A DNA stretch of 64,000 nucleotides from Geobacteraceae bacterium (GCA_016720395.1 JADKKR010000013.1:1-64000); one strand, 5' to 3'; positions 1 to 8,970 are shown, numbered from the stretch's first letter. Notes: generated by a model not told the origin, from the letters alone. Numbers and translations are program-made.

Positions 1-553
1 CTCTGCCAGACCGGCCAGTGACATCAGGGCGCTGATGTCGGACTCGACCGTTTCTACAATACCGGGCGGCGGACCTTGATGACCACATCCTCGCCGGAGA
101 CCAGCCGGGCCCGGTGGACCTGGGCGATGGAGGCCGCTGCCAGCGGCTCCCGGATTGATCTCGGCAAAGAATGCCCGACCGGCCCTCCCAGTTCCCGGAC
201 CAGTTGGCTCGTGACTGCGTCGAACGGGAAGCTGGGGACATTGTCCTGCAGCTTTTCGAACTCGCGCACAAAGGAAACGGGGATGACATCCGGACGGGTG
301 GAGAGCAGCTGACCGAGTTTAATGAAGGTCGGACCGAGCTCCTCCAGTGCCAGGCGCATCCGCTCGGCGGCCGTCAGGCGGGCCAGGTCCGGGGTGTTCC
401 TGCTGCGCAACAGGCGGCGGCTGCGCGCCAGTACATCGGCCAGGCCGAGCATCTCCAGGGCCTGGTCAAAACCGTAGGCGCTGAGCACCCGCACGATGTT
501 CAGGTAGCGCCTGATGCTGCGGATGCTGCGGTTTATCCTGAAAAACGGAGCAT
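1..553 (-). pseudogene. ABC1/UbiB-family kinase-like protein, N-terminal part, frameshifted
   Basis: This is the start of an ABC1/AarF/UbiB family atypical kinase, usually tied to quinone biosynthesis; the rest lies beyond the left edge. The readable frame (494 to 54) carries family motifs: an EELGPTFIKLGQLLSTRPD helix, KLQDNVPSFPF, and the Ala-rich AAASIAQVHRARL segment before a VIKVRRP strand that holds the ATP-site lysine. The frame stops at about 54, but one extra G near 62-63 would restore RPGIVETVESDISALMS, as expected for the family. At the 5' end an ATG at 553 would read MLRFFRINRSIRSIRRYLNIV into the same frame if the T5 run at 541-545 were T6. Two one-base deletions are therefore likely, either errors or decay. 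It follows the phasin-like gene by a few bases on the same strand. Confidence 0.75.
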
Positions 554-566
554 GGAGGTCAGCCGT

Positions 567-854
567 TCAGGCGTGATTCAGGTCCTGTACCCGTTTTTTG
601 AGGCGCTCCAGTTCTTCGACGGAGGCCAGCCCCAGACGGTCGACAACCTTCTGCACCTCGACCTCGGCCATCTCGCGCACTTTATCCCTGTTTTCCCGGG
701 CCATGGCCTGGATCCTCTCGACAAACTGCTTGCCCTCTTCTTCGCTCAGCTTGTACCTGTCCTTCATCTCTACAACCAGTTCCTCTGCCTTCTTCTGGGT
801 GATGGCAGCAACGCCGATGGTTGTCATGACGACCTTTTCAATAAGCTCCAGCAT
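567..854 (-). CDS. Phasin-like small coiled-coil protein
   Basis: This 95-residue protein begins MLELIEKVV and is dominated by charged amphipathic helix (EEEGKQFVERIQAMARENRDKV, then a VEELERLKKRVQDL coiled coil). It resembles the COG3937 polyhydroxyalkanoate-granule or phasin-superfamily proteins of similar length. Such proteins bind hydrophobic surfaces, but granule binding here is only inferred. No signal peptide is visible. The start at 854 has an upstream GAGGATAAC ribosome site. It lies directly upstream of the ubiB-like gene on the same strand, so the two probably share a transcript. Confidence 0.75.
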   Translation of the reverse strand: MLELIEKVVMTTIGVAAITQKKAEELVVEMKDRYKLSEEEGKQFVERIQAMARENRDKVREMAEVEVQKVVDRLGLASVEELERLKKRVQDLNHA

Positions 855-877
855 GTTATCCTCCGTTCATCGTGGGT

Positions 878-2712
878 TTATACTACCTGGTCCTGTTTGA
901 GATTATACGACAGTTTTTTCATACGTCTTCGCCCTGCCGTAGCGGCGACTGCGATCAGCAGCAGGGCCCCTGCAGCAGCAGGATAGGCGACGGCCAGGAC
1001 GACCGGTGTCAGCAGAAGGCGTACCAGCAACCTGAGGATGCTGTTCTGTGAAATGATCTTCGCAACCGGCGGGCTCAGTCGATAATACACCGCCACACAG
1101 GCCCGGCCCGGGGCAGTGGTCAGCAGCCGCGTGTCGCGGAAGTCACGCAGGATCTTAACCTGCGGGTGCAGGTAGCTGCCGTAGGCCGCCGTGGCAATGA
1201 AGCAGCCGCCACCCCCTCCGCCGCCTGAAGACACGGATGTTGCCGGGGGACCGGTGTGTCCGTTACCGGAGCGGTGGCCAGGAGGGTGCCGTCGGTGCTG
1301 AAATTGGCATTCTGGGTAGTGCTGCCGCTGGTGTTGACCAGCAGAAGCACGATCTCGGCGGTTGTGCCGGTATTCGGGATCGATACGGAGGAGGATAGGT
1401 AGTTGAGAAACTGATTTCGTCAGTAATAATTCCAAAAATGTCTTTCAAGAAGGCGCGTGCCACGATGGCTGGAGTCCCGTTGACGTAGATGGTGCCGGGA
1501 AAGGTGCTGGAGCAAATCTGTAGTAGGCGAATGAATATTGTTCCAGGAACACCTCGGGCTTGGGAGTTGAGAGGCCGTTAACCGGATAGCTGTTGTAGGT
1601 CGCAAGTGGAACATATTGCAGGCGGGAGGTTGTGCGGTCAAAGGGCTGGACCCAGTCCTGCTGGCGGTAGACCCGCCGGGCGAAGCCGAGGAAATCGGTC
1701 GGCAGGGCACCTGCAAGGACCGTGTTGATCACCGGCAGCATAGGGATGTCAGTGGAACCTCCCGGGGCGCTGAGCGGGGCCAGGGTTTCCCAGACCGAAC
1801 GCACCAGGCCGGTCGTGTGCTGCTCCGTCAGGTAACGGTTGAAGATCCAGCGGCCGTAGCCGGCGCCGGTGGTAAGGGCATTGGCATCCACCGCCAGATC
1901 CAGCCGACGTGTACTGTTGATAAACCAGGGTGCACATAGACGTAATTCTGACCCACGGCAGGATAGAGTTCACCTTCATACCAGGTGGAAGTGGCTTCAG
2001 CGTACCATTTTTCGAAAAAATAATTATAGCCGAACTGGACGGCATGGTGAAACTCATGGGCCGAGGTTATCTGCAGGCTCTGCAGCGGTGTGTAGAGGAC
2101 CGGGATCTTGGTGTAGATGGCATTGGTGAAGTCCTTGTCGATCTCGATGTAGCTGCTGTAGGCATTGGGGAAACCTACGGAGGGAACGGGAGCCAGGGAT
2201 GTTGTCTGACCGTAGATCTTCAGGGATGCCAGGCTGCGCAGGTAGACGTGATAGGGTACCACGGGCGGTGGTCGGTAGCCGTAGGTGCTTTGATACGCAG
2301 TATAGGCTGACTCAAAGGTGGTAGCCACCTGCTGGACCCAGGTTGCCACGGTATAGGGGAGGGTCGGCGTCGGGGCATCGATGCCTGTTGTCGCATAGTG
2401 GATCACGAAGTGTCCCCATGTCAGCGTGGCCTCGTTCTCCAGCACCGGTGCGGCCAACTGCTTAGCCAGAATGGTCTGCGTGGCCGGCTCCAGTTTGTCC
2501 CAGTCCCGGCGAAGATCGCGCTTGAGCGGCATGCCGCAGTGGGGGTGCAGCGGCTCTGTTGACAGTTCTGACACTGCTTTCAGGGGAGCTCCTGCTGTCT
2601 CGCCGAACTGCTGCAGGTAGTAGTCGTCCAGGCTGCCTGCCCGGCAGGGGAGTGCCAGTACTGCCATGCTCCACAGCGCCAGTGTCATTAATTGAATGAT
2701 CCGCAGGTTCAT
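878..2712 (-). pseudogene. Secreted putative metalloprotease with CFI-box C-terminal anchor, four frameshifts
   Basis: Joining four frames gives one exported protein of about 610 residues. It starts with a signal peptide (LALWSMAVLALPCRA), then a domain with a zinc-protease signature HEFHH at residues 219-223 and a possible third ligand Glu in WYAEATSTW at about 239. This resembles MXAN_6640-type putative metalloproteases. The C-terminus has a Gly run followed by GCFIATAAYGS, helix and a hydrophobic stretch with basic end, the layout of CFI-box sorting tails. Breaks lie near 1925, 1495, 1408-1416 and 1245; at each, one additional base restores sensible protein. The start ATG overlaps the stop of the upstream gene by one base, so the two are translationally coupled. 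If the breaks are real the gene is dead. Confidence 0.75.
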
Positions 2713-3224
2713 CAGTCCACCATCCTTTTGCCTGCCCGTAGCGGGACAAGCACTGTAGTGCCGTTCTCCAGCGTTGTTTCAACTGAAAAGGAACCGTTGC
2801 TGACACGATAGACGCCAGCGGGAAGCACTGCCACGAAATAACCGGATTCGTCAGTCTGCGTGTGCATCACGGGCGTAGTGCCGGCAGATATTGTCAGCGG
2901 CACAGCAGGGCAGGGGATATAGCCCAGGCTACCCACAAGCCTGCCGCCGGAACTCTGGATATAGCTGATGCCGGCCAGCGCACCCTTGTCAGGGGGGAGA
3001 GCTGTTGTCCCGACTTGGGCAGGGCGCGTCAGCACTACCGGCACTGCACGGTCCTGCACCGCCACAAACGGGCTGTCACCGGCGGGTTGGCCGGCCACAA
3101 AACTGCGACCGTCGAAATGATAATAATTCCAGGCGCTCCCCTGCCGACGTGAAGCGGCAGAAACCGCCGTACACATGATAGCTGCTGCCAGTAGCATCAA
3201 AAGTAGTGTGCTGCCGGAATACAT
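2712..3224 (-). CDS. Exported protein with carboxypeptidase-regulatory-like fold
   Basis: This 170-residue protein has an N-terminal signal peptide (TLLLMLLAAAIMCTAVSAA, cleavage after about residue 23). The C-terminal part reads VMHTQTDESGYFVAVLPAGVYRVSNG, a pattern typical of the carboxypeptidase-regulatory-like beta-sandwich (a Gly-Tyr-Phe strand followed by an LPAGxY turn). No catalytic residues are evident. Its stop overlaps the ATG of the metalloprotease-like gene, so the two are probably co-expressed and both exported. I do not recognise a named family for the full length. Confidence 0.7.
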   Translation of the reverse strand: MYSGSTLLLMLLAAAIMCTAVSAASRRQGSAWNYYHFDGRSFVAGQPAGDSPFVAVQDRAVPVVLTRPAQVGTTALPPDKGALAGISYIQSSGGRLVGSLGYIPCPAVPLTISAGTTPVMHTQTDESGYFVAVLPAGVYRVSNGSFSVETTLENGTTVLVPLRAGKRMVD

Positions 3225-3365
3225 GTTCCACCTGCCGCTGAATGGAATCTCTTTCTTTATTATTATGGTGCAGGATTTCTGATAGTCAAGCTAAACGTAG
3301 CTGTTTGCACCAGCCGTACGACATACAGCGGGACTCCGCCACCTGCCGGCACTCCTGTGCAGAAA

Positions 3366-3398
3366 AAACGGGCGCCGGCTTGTCACCAGCGCCCGTTT
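3366..3398 (-). terminator. Rho-independent terminator
   Basis: There is a 10-bp inverted repeat (AAACGGGCGC at 3366-3375, GCGCCCGTTT at 3389-3398). On the minus strand the stem is followed by a run of T (the A run at 3363-3368). It lies downstream of the first fibronectin-III lipoprotein gene. Confidence 0.75.
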
Positions 3399-3459
3399 CA
3401 TGATGTTCCTCCGATAGGGTAAATTTACGATCGTCATATGGATACCTTCTCACAACCTA

Positions 3460-3497
3460 CCCGTCGGGAAGAACTGTATTCATCTCTTCCCGACGGG
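3460..3497 (-). terminator. Strong hairpin downstream of FN3 lipoprotein 1
   Basis: A perfect 13-bp inverted repeat (CCCGTCGGGAAGA at 3460-3472, its complement at 3485-3497) has a 12-nt loop. It lies 50 bases past the stop of the FN3 gene. No T run follows, so it may protect the mRNA end or act with the second hairpin at 3366-3398. Confidence 0.55.
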
Positions 3498-3546
3498 GCC
3501 TGCCTGGTCGAATCAAGTGAATCCGGTCCAGGTTTACACGTTGTGG

Positions 3547-5457
3547 CTACGGGACGACAGGGGGAGTGGTCGTGCCGGTTGTCGTGGTGCCGCAGCCGCC
3601 GGTGGTTCCGCCGGTGGTTCCTCCGGTAGTTGTGCTGCCGCCATGGCTGCTGCTGCCGCCCTTTCCGGGCGTGACCTGGATTTCCAGAACCGACTGGGTG
3701 GGTGACAGTAGTGTCGGTCTGAATGCGGCATCATCCTTGTCATCAGAAGGATCGAGGGCCGCCAGGATCGTATTGCCGGTAACCGTGTAGGTGGTTCCGG
3801 TAACACCGTCAGCTGCCATCACCGTGTAAGTGGCTACCGGATCAATCTGGAAGGTCAGACGCCACCAGCCGGCTTTTTCAGTATCCGTTCCGGCCAGCTT
3901 CTTGAGCATGAAGTTATAGCCATAGACCAGCTTGCCGGAGCCGTTAACCTCTGGTCGGTACCAGCCGGGACCGTCGCCGCCGATCCCCTCATAGACAGCC
4001 TTGTCGAGCACCGGCAGACCGCCGTTGTAGACAGGATCACGACCGAGGCCTTTACCGGTGATCTTCTCGATGATCAACCGGGCGTTCGGGCTGAAGATGG
4101 TCCGGTAGTTGGTGGGGAGTCCATCGCCGGTGGTGCCGAACTTCTCTGAGTAGCGGGCTCCGAAAAGGTGTGTCATGACATAGCTGTTCATCAGATCGGT
4201 CGGATTTCCGGCCTCATCCACCGGTGCCTGGTACAGGACGTTTTCCACATGGATCACTGATGTAGTATTCCACCCGTGTCCGGTGATGTTGTCGGACCAG
4301 TCGATGGTAACCAGCTGCGGTGTACCGGCACCGCTACGCCAGTCGGCCTGCCAGGTGCTGGATGTTTTTTGCATGTAGTAGCTGACGCTGTCCTTGATGT
4401 AGATTTCCGAGAATATGGTCGACCAGAACGGATTGGGCGGCGTCTCCGAATTGCGCAGTCCCGTGTTGGCATACAGCTTGGCTCCGGTTTCATCCGTAAC
4501 CGGAAGTCCGCCCAGCCCGTAGCCTTCGGCAAAGATCAGCGGAACGGCCAGATTGCTTCCAAAAGCCCCGTCTTCTTCACCGCCCGGCATACCGCCCGGT
4601 TTTTTGGGGGCAGCGCCGACTTCTGCAGATACCTTGCTTTCCTGACCGAATGTATCAACCGCAGTGACTGCATAATAGAACATTGTGCCGGTTTTTTTGG
4701 GCCCTTTGCCTGCCGGCGGGCCCTTTTTACCTTCCGTTCCGGTAGCAGACGAGATCGGTTCCAGCGCTACGACTTTCGCCGTATGCGTTGTTGTGCCGGA
4801 TGTCGTATGTCCGCCTGAACTGCCGCCTTTACCCGGCATTGCGCCGGCGTCATCGATCGGGATGTAATGGATGTAAGGTGACGTGACACCGGAAAAGTGC
4901 TCACCGGCCATCTTGCTGATACCGGGTGAGACACCCCAGTAGAGATTGTAGGATGTGGCCCCGGCTACCGGTGACCATTGCAGCACGACAAACGTGTCAC
5001 CGGCCATGGCGGAAATCTCTGCCGGAGCTCCGGGCGGTGGTGTCTTGGGTGTCACAGAGAGTTCTGCCGAGGTTTCACTCACCCGGTTCGTGTTTGTGCA
5101 GACCGCCTGGACCCTGAAGTAGTAGATCGTCCCGTTTACCAGTCCCGGCACCGTGTAGGGCGGACTGACGTTTTCCATCTTGGTAGCCGTGGCCGGGTCG
5201 ACATTAGGAGTATTGGACATGTAGATGGTGTAGCTTTCCGCATCGTCAACCACTTCCCAGGAGATTGTTGCCTGGCCGTCGCTTGCCGCAGCTGTCGTCG
5301 TGGCCGGAGCAGCGAGGGCCTGGCTTGCCGCAGTTTCAGTGCTGGTCCCGCTGCTGCATCCGACAAGTGCGAGTGCAAGTACAGTGCATGAGGCAATGCT
5401 GGTGAAAATGCATGCGAGGTGCTGCCAACATGTTTTTTGCGATGGTTGTGTTTTCAT
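3547..5457 (-). CDS. Fibronectin type III domain lipoprotein (paralog 1)
   Basis: The start at 5457 is chosen because GGAGGAGCACGTC precedes it; an upstream in-frame start lacks a ribosome site. The 636-residue product has a lipoprotein signal (VLALALVGCSSG, Cys at about 34). An FN3 domain spans roughly residues 50-135 and a second FN3 runs from 140 to 290, interrupted by a Gly/His/Lys-rich insert. A C-terminal domain of about 300 residues is shared with the two paralogs at 6067 and 9018 (FGSNLAVPLIFAEGYGLGGLP, YYMQKTSSTWQADW). It ends in a Gly/Thr-rich tail with one Cys. It is probably attached to the outer membrane or cell surface. The function of the shared domain is unknown to me. Confidence 0.85.
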   Translation of the reverse strand: MKTQPSQKTCWQHLACIFTSIASCTVLALALVGCSSGTSTETAASQALAAPATTTAAASDGQATISWEVVDDAESYTIYMSNTPNVDPATATKMENVSPPYTVPGLVNGTIYYFRVQAVCTNTNRVSETSAELSVTPKTPPPGAPAEISAMAGDTFVVLQWSPVAGATSYNLYWGVSPGISKMAGEHFSGVTSPYIHYIPIDDAGAMPGKGGSSGGHTTSGTTTHTAKVVALEPISSATGTEGKKGPPAGKGPKKTGTMFYYAVTAVDTFGQESKVSAEVGAAPKKPGGMPGGEEDGAFGSNLAVPLIFAEGYGLGGLPVTDETGAKLYANTGLRNSETPPNPFWSTIFSEIYIKDSVSYYMQKTSSTWQADWRSGAGTPQLVTIDWSDNITGHGWNTTSVIHVENVLYQAPVDEAGNPTDLMNSYVMTHLFGARYSEKFGTTGDGLPTNYRTIFSPNARLIIEKITGKGLGRDPVYNGGLPVLDKAVYEGIGGDGPGWYRPEVNGSGKLVYGYNFMLKKLAGTDTEKAGWWRLTFQIDPVATYTVMAADGVTGTTYTVTGNTILAALDPSDDKDDAAFRPTLLSPTQSVLEIQVTPGKGGSSSHGGSTTTGGTTGGTTGGCGTTTTGTTTPPVVP

Positions 5458-5609
5458 GACGTGCTCCTCCTGTGTGTTGTTTTGACTGCTGAGTGGAATC
5501 TTTACCGGTCCATGCCTGTTAGATGCTTGTGCTGAGCGTATTGTCATATCTGACGGTGCAGAAAGACACCAGTTACAGCAACCAGGGATAATGTGTTTTA
5601 TTTAATTAA

Positions 5610-5626
5610 TACACGGACTGTGCCAA
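5610..5626 (-). promoter_or_regulatory. Possible sigma-54-like promoter of FN3 lipoprotein 1
   Basis: The minus strand reads TTGGCACAGTCCGTGTA: a perfect -24 TGGCAC, but the -12 position has GTGT in place of TTGC. The same TTGGCACAG with TGTA recurs at 11244-11260 upstream of paralog 3. It lies about 150 bases before the start codon. The altered -12 element makes the call tentative. Confidence 0.4.
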
Positions 5627-5700
5627 CGGGTTTTAATAGAAAAAAATACATTATAAACAGATAGTTACTGTTTAAATGCTGTGTGTGTTCATGGTTGCTG

Positions 5701-5803
5701 TTATTGAATAACTTGTCAGCCGGTTTTAGTGTTTTCAGGAGAGTTCTTGTCTGGTGCGGGTTTAACAGGTGTGAATTTTTTCGCGGGGCGTGCATATTTT
5801 TAC
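5701..5803. repeat. Upstream block A, duplicated at 11333-11436
   Basis: About 103 bases align without gaps to 11333-11436. The best-kept parts are ATTGAAT, GATTTTAG-like, GCGGGTTT, GGTGTGAATT, GGCGGGG-like and GTGCATATTTTTAC. Each copy lies about 75 bases upstream (minus-strand sense) of a TTGGCACAG element. This spacing suits an activator-binding region for an enhancer-binding protein, but that role is inferred. The rest of 5458-6015 holds no convincing gene. Confidence 0.6.
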
Positions 5804-5837
5804 GTGCCGGGAATACTGTCAGTTCTGATACAAACGT

Positions 5838-5860
5838 GGCCGGGTCTGCCCGACCCGGCC
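5838..5860. terminator. GC-rich hairpin
   Basis: A 9-bp inverted repeat (GGCCGGGTC / GACCCGGCC) with a 5-nt loop lies between FN3 paralogs 2 and 1. It could be a second terminator behind paralog 2; no T run follows on either strand. Confidence 0.35.
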
Positions 5861-6015
5861 GCGTGCCTGATACAATCAATTTCTGCTTTCATCTACTGCC
5901 GTTTTCTGGTCTGAGTTGACGGGGCGATGATCTTTTTTTGCCCGGGGAATTCCTGTATGTTTCAACACCCGATCCTGCTGAAGGTAGCCATGAGCTGACA
6001 GTAATCGGGCTGCAG

Positions 6016-6049
6016 ATGCCCGGAGCAGTGTCGATTCCGCTCCGGGCAT
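6016..6049 (-). terminator. Hairpin downstream of FN3 lipoprotein 2
   Basis: An 11-bp perfect inverted repeat (ATGCCCGGAGC / GCTCCGGGCAT) with a 12-nt loop starts 18 bases past the stop of the FN3 paralog 2 gene. There is no clear T tract. Confidence 0.5.
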
Positions 6050-6066
6050 GTTCGAGCCGGACAGGA

Positions 6067-7983
6067 CTAATGAGTCCCGGAACCTGTGCCGGAACCGCCT
6101 TTGCTCCCGCCCGTGCTGGTGCCGTCACCGATGTTAACCTCGATGGCGACGGTAGCGGGATCGACCAGGATGCCGTTGCTGGCGGCTGTTATGACCGTGT
6201 TGTTCGCACGCATGGCACCGCCAAAGTCGTAGCCATCCCGCAGGTAAAAGGTCAGTCTCCACCAGCCGGCCTTGCTGACGGTGCTCGGCAGGGTCATGGT
6301 GTTGATCATCCAGTTGTAGCCGTAGGAAAGGTTTCCGGAGACACTGATTTCGCCGGCCATTCCGGAATTCTGTCCGTCTACGCCGAACTTCTCGTAAACG
6401 GCCTTGTCGAGGAATGTATAGACAGGCAAGCCACCAGGGCCATCCAGTTTTTCGATCTTCAGCGTGGCGTTTATGGCATACACTCTGGGTGTTGTCGTGA
6501 CGTACGTGGTACCATCGGTTCCCGTCACTTCAGTATCCCGTGTGCCTAACAAAGATTTCATGGTGTAGGCGGTCATGGGCGTAACAACCTCTGTGGTGAG
6601 TACCACTTCGACCCTGGCCACGGAATTTGTGCCAAGTGTCCTGCTGGAAAGGCTGTCACCCCAGGCTGCAGTCACCGGTACCGGACTGCCCGGAACAGCT
6701 GTGGCCCATTCTGCCTGCCAGAGATTGTCGGAGGCCTGGGTGTAATAGGTCACTCCATTCAGTGTGTACATTGATGTCGGGTTGAAGTATGGCATTGTCG
6801 TAATGGTTGCCAGGGATGCTTCGGTGGCAAGCGGACGGGCTCCGGTGTTGAAGTCGACCGCCTTTGGATCCAGGGTCCAGGTACCGGTGATCGGCAGTCC
6901 GCCCACTCCGTAACTGTCGGCGAAGATGACCGGGAAGGAAAGGTTGTTGCCGAAGCCTGTGTCAGTCTCACCGCCGCCTCTCGAGCCGCGTGGTGTAGCC
7001 GATACCTCGGCTGATGGCGCACTCTCTGCCAGGGTGCCGGTTCCGGTCCCGTCATCGGCCAGGGCTGTTACCACATAATAATAGGTGGTGCCACCAACCA
7101 GACCGGAATCTACATATTGAAGCAGGGAGCTGGGAAGTATCGGATTAAAACGGGTCGGATTTACCAACGCGACAGGAGTACTGGTGCTACGGTATACGTT
7201 GTAGGCAGTGGGGGCAGTTCCGCTGATGGGTTCAGTCCAGGTAAGTGTTACCGATGCCGTAACCTCCGGAGTGAGTGTGGCAGAGAGGTTCAAAGGCGCG
7301 CCGGGCAGTGGACTGGCAGGAATCGCAGCCACTTCCTGTGACTCGATGCTCTCGCCGCCGGCTCCTACTGCTGTGACTACATAGTAATAGAAGGTTCCAC
7401 TGGTCACGTCGGTATCAAAGTGCGGCATGACCGCTTTCTCGAATTTTCCTTTGTTTTTAGCCTTGCTTACCCCGGAAGCGGTGTCTTTATATATGTTGTA
7501 GGATGTGGCACCGGGAACGTCCGACCATTCCAGCTTTACGGATGTACTGCCGCCGGTAATGGTGACGCTCTGCGGTGGTATGGGGGGGAGCTTGCTTTCT
7601 GCGGACGCTGAGGGCTGTCCTTCGCCATGATTGAATATTGCTGTGACCTTATAATAGTAGGTTTTGAGATAATCCATTCCGGTAGATGTGTATGAGGTGC
7701 CGGCGGTGCTTGCTACCAGATTTGCTGCCGAAGGAGTGAAGTCAGGGGTCGTTGAACAATAAAGGTTGTACGCGGTGGCTTCAGCCACTGTCGCCCAACT
7801 CACGGTGGTACTCCCTGAATCAACAGCCGTTGATGATACGGTAGCAGGTGCCGTCGAGGCAGAAGTCGAGCCTGAATCACTGCAGCCGACCATTATGATG
7901 GCCAGGAAGGCAGTTGATACAATGATGGTGACGATCGATATGAATTTCTGCCAGCTTGATTGTTCCGTTCTACTTGTTCTCAT
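6067..7983 (-). CDS. Fibronectin type III domain lipoprotein (paralog 2)
   Basis: This 638-residue lipoprotein has the leader RTEQSSWQKFISIV...IIMVGCSDSG, almost the same as paralog 3, with Cys at about 34. Three FN3 repeats cover about residues 45-330, each with the YNLY/YNIY strand and the TxYYYVVTA motif. A C-terminal domain (FGNNLSFPVIFADSYGVGGLP to the end) is shared by all three paralogs. The start at 7983 has AGGAGGAACTCGCG before it. It lies between paralogs 1 and 3 with an exported repetitive protein upstream. A surface scaffold or adhesion role is inferred only from FN3 content. Confidence 0.85.
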   Translation of the reverse strand: MRTSRTEQSSWQKFISIVTIIVSTAFLAIIMVGCSDSGSTSASTAPATVSSTAVDSGSTTVSWATVAEATAYNLYCSTTPDFTPSAANLVASTAGTSYTSTGMDYLKTYYYKVTAIFNHGEGQPSASAESKLPPIPPQSVTITGGSTSVKLEWSDVPGATSYNIYKDTASGVSKAKNKGKFEKAVMPHFDTDVTSGTFYYYVVTAVGAGGESIESQEVAAIPASPLPGAPLNLSATLTPEVTASVTLTWTEPISGTAPTAYNVYRSTSTPVALVNPTRFNPILPSSLLQYVDSGLVGGTTYYYVVTALADDGTGTGTLAESAPSAEVSATPRGSRGGGETDTGFGNNLSFPVIFADSYGVGGLPITGTWTLDPKAVDFNTGARPLATEASLATITTMPYFNPTSMYTLNGVTYYTQASDNLWQAEWATAVPGSPVPVTAAWGDSLSSRTLGTNSVARVEVVLTTEVVTPMTAYTMKSLLGTRDTEVTGTDGTTYVTTTPRVYAINATLKIEKLDGPGGLPVYTFLDKAVYEKFGVDGQNSGMAGEISVSGNLSYGYNWMINTMTLPSTVSKAGWWRLTFYLRDGYDFGGAMRANNTVITAASNGILVDPATVAIEVNIGDGTSTGGSKGGSGTGSGTH

Positions 7984-8085
7984 CGCGAGTTCCTCCTTGA
8001 TTGCATGATATGCGGCATGCCGTGTTCCTGTCGTCCATGCTTATTACTGTTTTACAACCAATCGCATCAGCATAAAGCTGCCCTG

Positions 8086-8104
8086 CTTGCGACAGATATG
8101 CCTG
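8086..8104 (-). promoter_or_regulatory. Candidate sigma-54 promoter of FN3 lipoprotein 2
   Basis: The minus strand reads AGGCATATCTGTCGCAAG, keeping the GG-N10-GC core and most of the TGGCAC-N5-TTGCA pattern. It lies about 100 bases before the start at 7983. Its agreement is fair, with one mismatch in the -24 GGCA flank and one in the -12 flank. Confidence 0.4.
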
Positions 8105-8115
8105 ATCCGGCCGGA

Positions 8116-8589
8116 TTATCTCCCCTGCCGCTGACCCTGCCCAGCCGGCACTCCCTGCTGCCGGTTCATGGCGCGCCGGAACTCCTGATGGTTTGGCATC
8201 TCTTTCTTCATCTCCTCGTTCTGCTGCATCTCCCGGAACATCTCCCGGTTGCGGGCAAGTTCGCGGCGCATATTCCGGTTCTGCATCATTTCCTGCATGG
8301 TCTCACGGTGCTGGAGCATTTCCCGGCGTGTCTCCTCATTCTGAAGCATCTGACGGACAAACATCCGGTGCTGCATCATTTCTGCGCGCTGCTCGCGATC
8401 CTGAAGCATTGCCCGCAGCCGATCCTGGTTCTGCAGGAGATTCTGGCGCTGGTCCTTATCGCGGATCATCTCCCTGAGCTGCAAACGGTCCCGAGACATT
8501 TCCTGTACCTGATCTGCAGCCATGGTCGGGGTGTTGGTCATACACAAAATTCCCACTGCCCACACAATTACTCTGGTAGTGAATCTCAT
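8116..8589 (-). CDS. Exported Met/Gln/Arg-rich repetitive coiled-coil protein
   Basis: The start at 8589 (MRFTTRVIVWAV) follows AAGGAGAACAATC. The 157-residue product has a signal peptide ending near TPTMAA, then an almost uninterrupted helix of 12-14-residue repeats. Each repeat has Met-Leu-Gln or Met-Met-Gln with Arg/Glu pairs (RAMLQDREQRAEMMQHR, RREMLQHRETMQEMMQNR). The high Met, His, Gln and Glu content recalls Spy/CpxP-type periplasmic helices or metal-binding Met-rich proteins. No family is recognised and metal binding is a guess. It ends 132 bases before FN3 paralog 2 on the same strand. Confidence 0.7.
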   Translation of the reverse strand: MRFTTRVIVWAVGILCMTNTPTMAADQVQEMSRDRLQLREMIRDKDQRQNLLQNQDRLRAMLQDREQRAEMMQHRMFVRQMLQNEETRREMLQHRETMQEMMQNRNMRRELARNREMFREMQQNEEMKKEMPNHQEFRRAMNRQQGVPAGQGQRQGR

Positions 8590-8714
8590 GATTGTTCTCC
8601 TTGGATGTATGGTGTCTACCTGACGGTAAAATTTGATTCCGGCGTTCAGAATAAAGTCATCGACCGGTTCTGGTAAACTGGTCAATGAGAGCTGCCGGGA
8701 TGTGTGACCCGCGT

Positions 8715-8906
8715 CTAGCCTCGTGCCTGCTGCAGGCAGTCATGTCGCCACAGGCAGGATATTTCAGGACAATCGGCCACTGGACGGGTGGCAAAACATG
8801 CCTGGTACCCCTCGGCGGTCTGGATGGCCCTGATGATCTCCAGTTTGCTGCCCAGTGGTATGACCCCTCTGGCTCTAGCAAGTTTCTTCAGTTCGCTGAG
8901 TGTCAT
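8715..8906 (-). CDS. SAP-domain small protein with C-terminal Cys cluster
   Basis: The start at 8906 is set by AAGGAGTCTTTC. The 63-residue product opens with a SAP-like helix-extended loop-helix (MTLSELKKLARARGVIPLG, then KLEIIRAIQTAEGY), which in other proteins binds nucleic acid. It is followed by four Cys (QACFAT, DCPEISCLWRHDC). The Cys/His tail could bind a metal; that is inference. It is likely cytoplasmic and stands alone between the FN3 paralog 3 terminator and the repetitive protein. Confidence 0.7.
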   Translation of the reverse strand: MTLSELKKLARARGVIPLGSKLEIIRAIQTAEGYQACFATRPVADCPEISCLWRHDCLQQARG

Positions 8907-8970
8907 GAAAGACTCCTTATGTATTTCTATTGCTTTCATCCAGGTGTCGAGACCGTACCTCTCAATATTT

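Noticed and set aside
5458..6015. Possible GEMM/cyclic-dinucleotide riboswitch upstream of the FN3 genes
   Set aside because: I looked for the conserved aptamer core expected upstream of Geobacter surface genes and did not find it in any of the three leaders.
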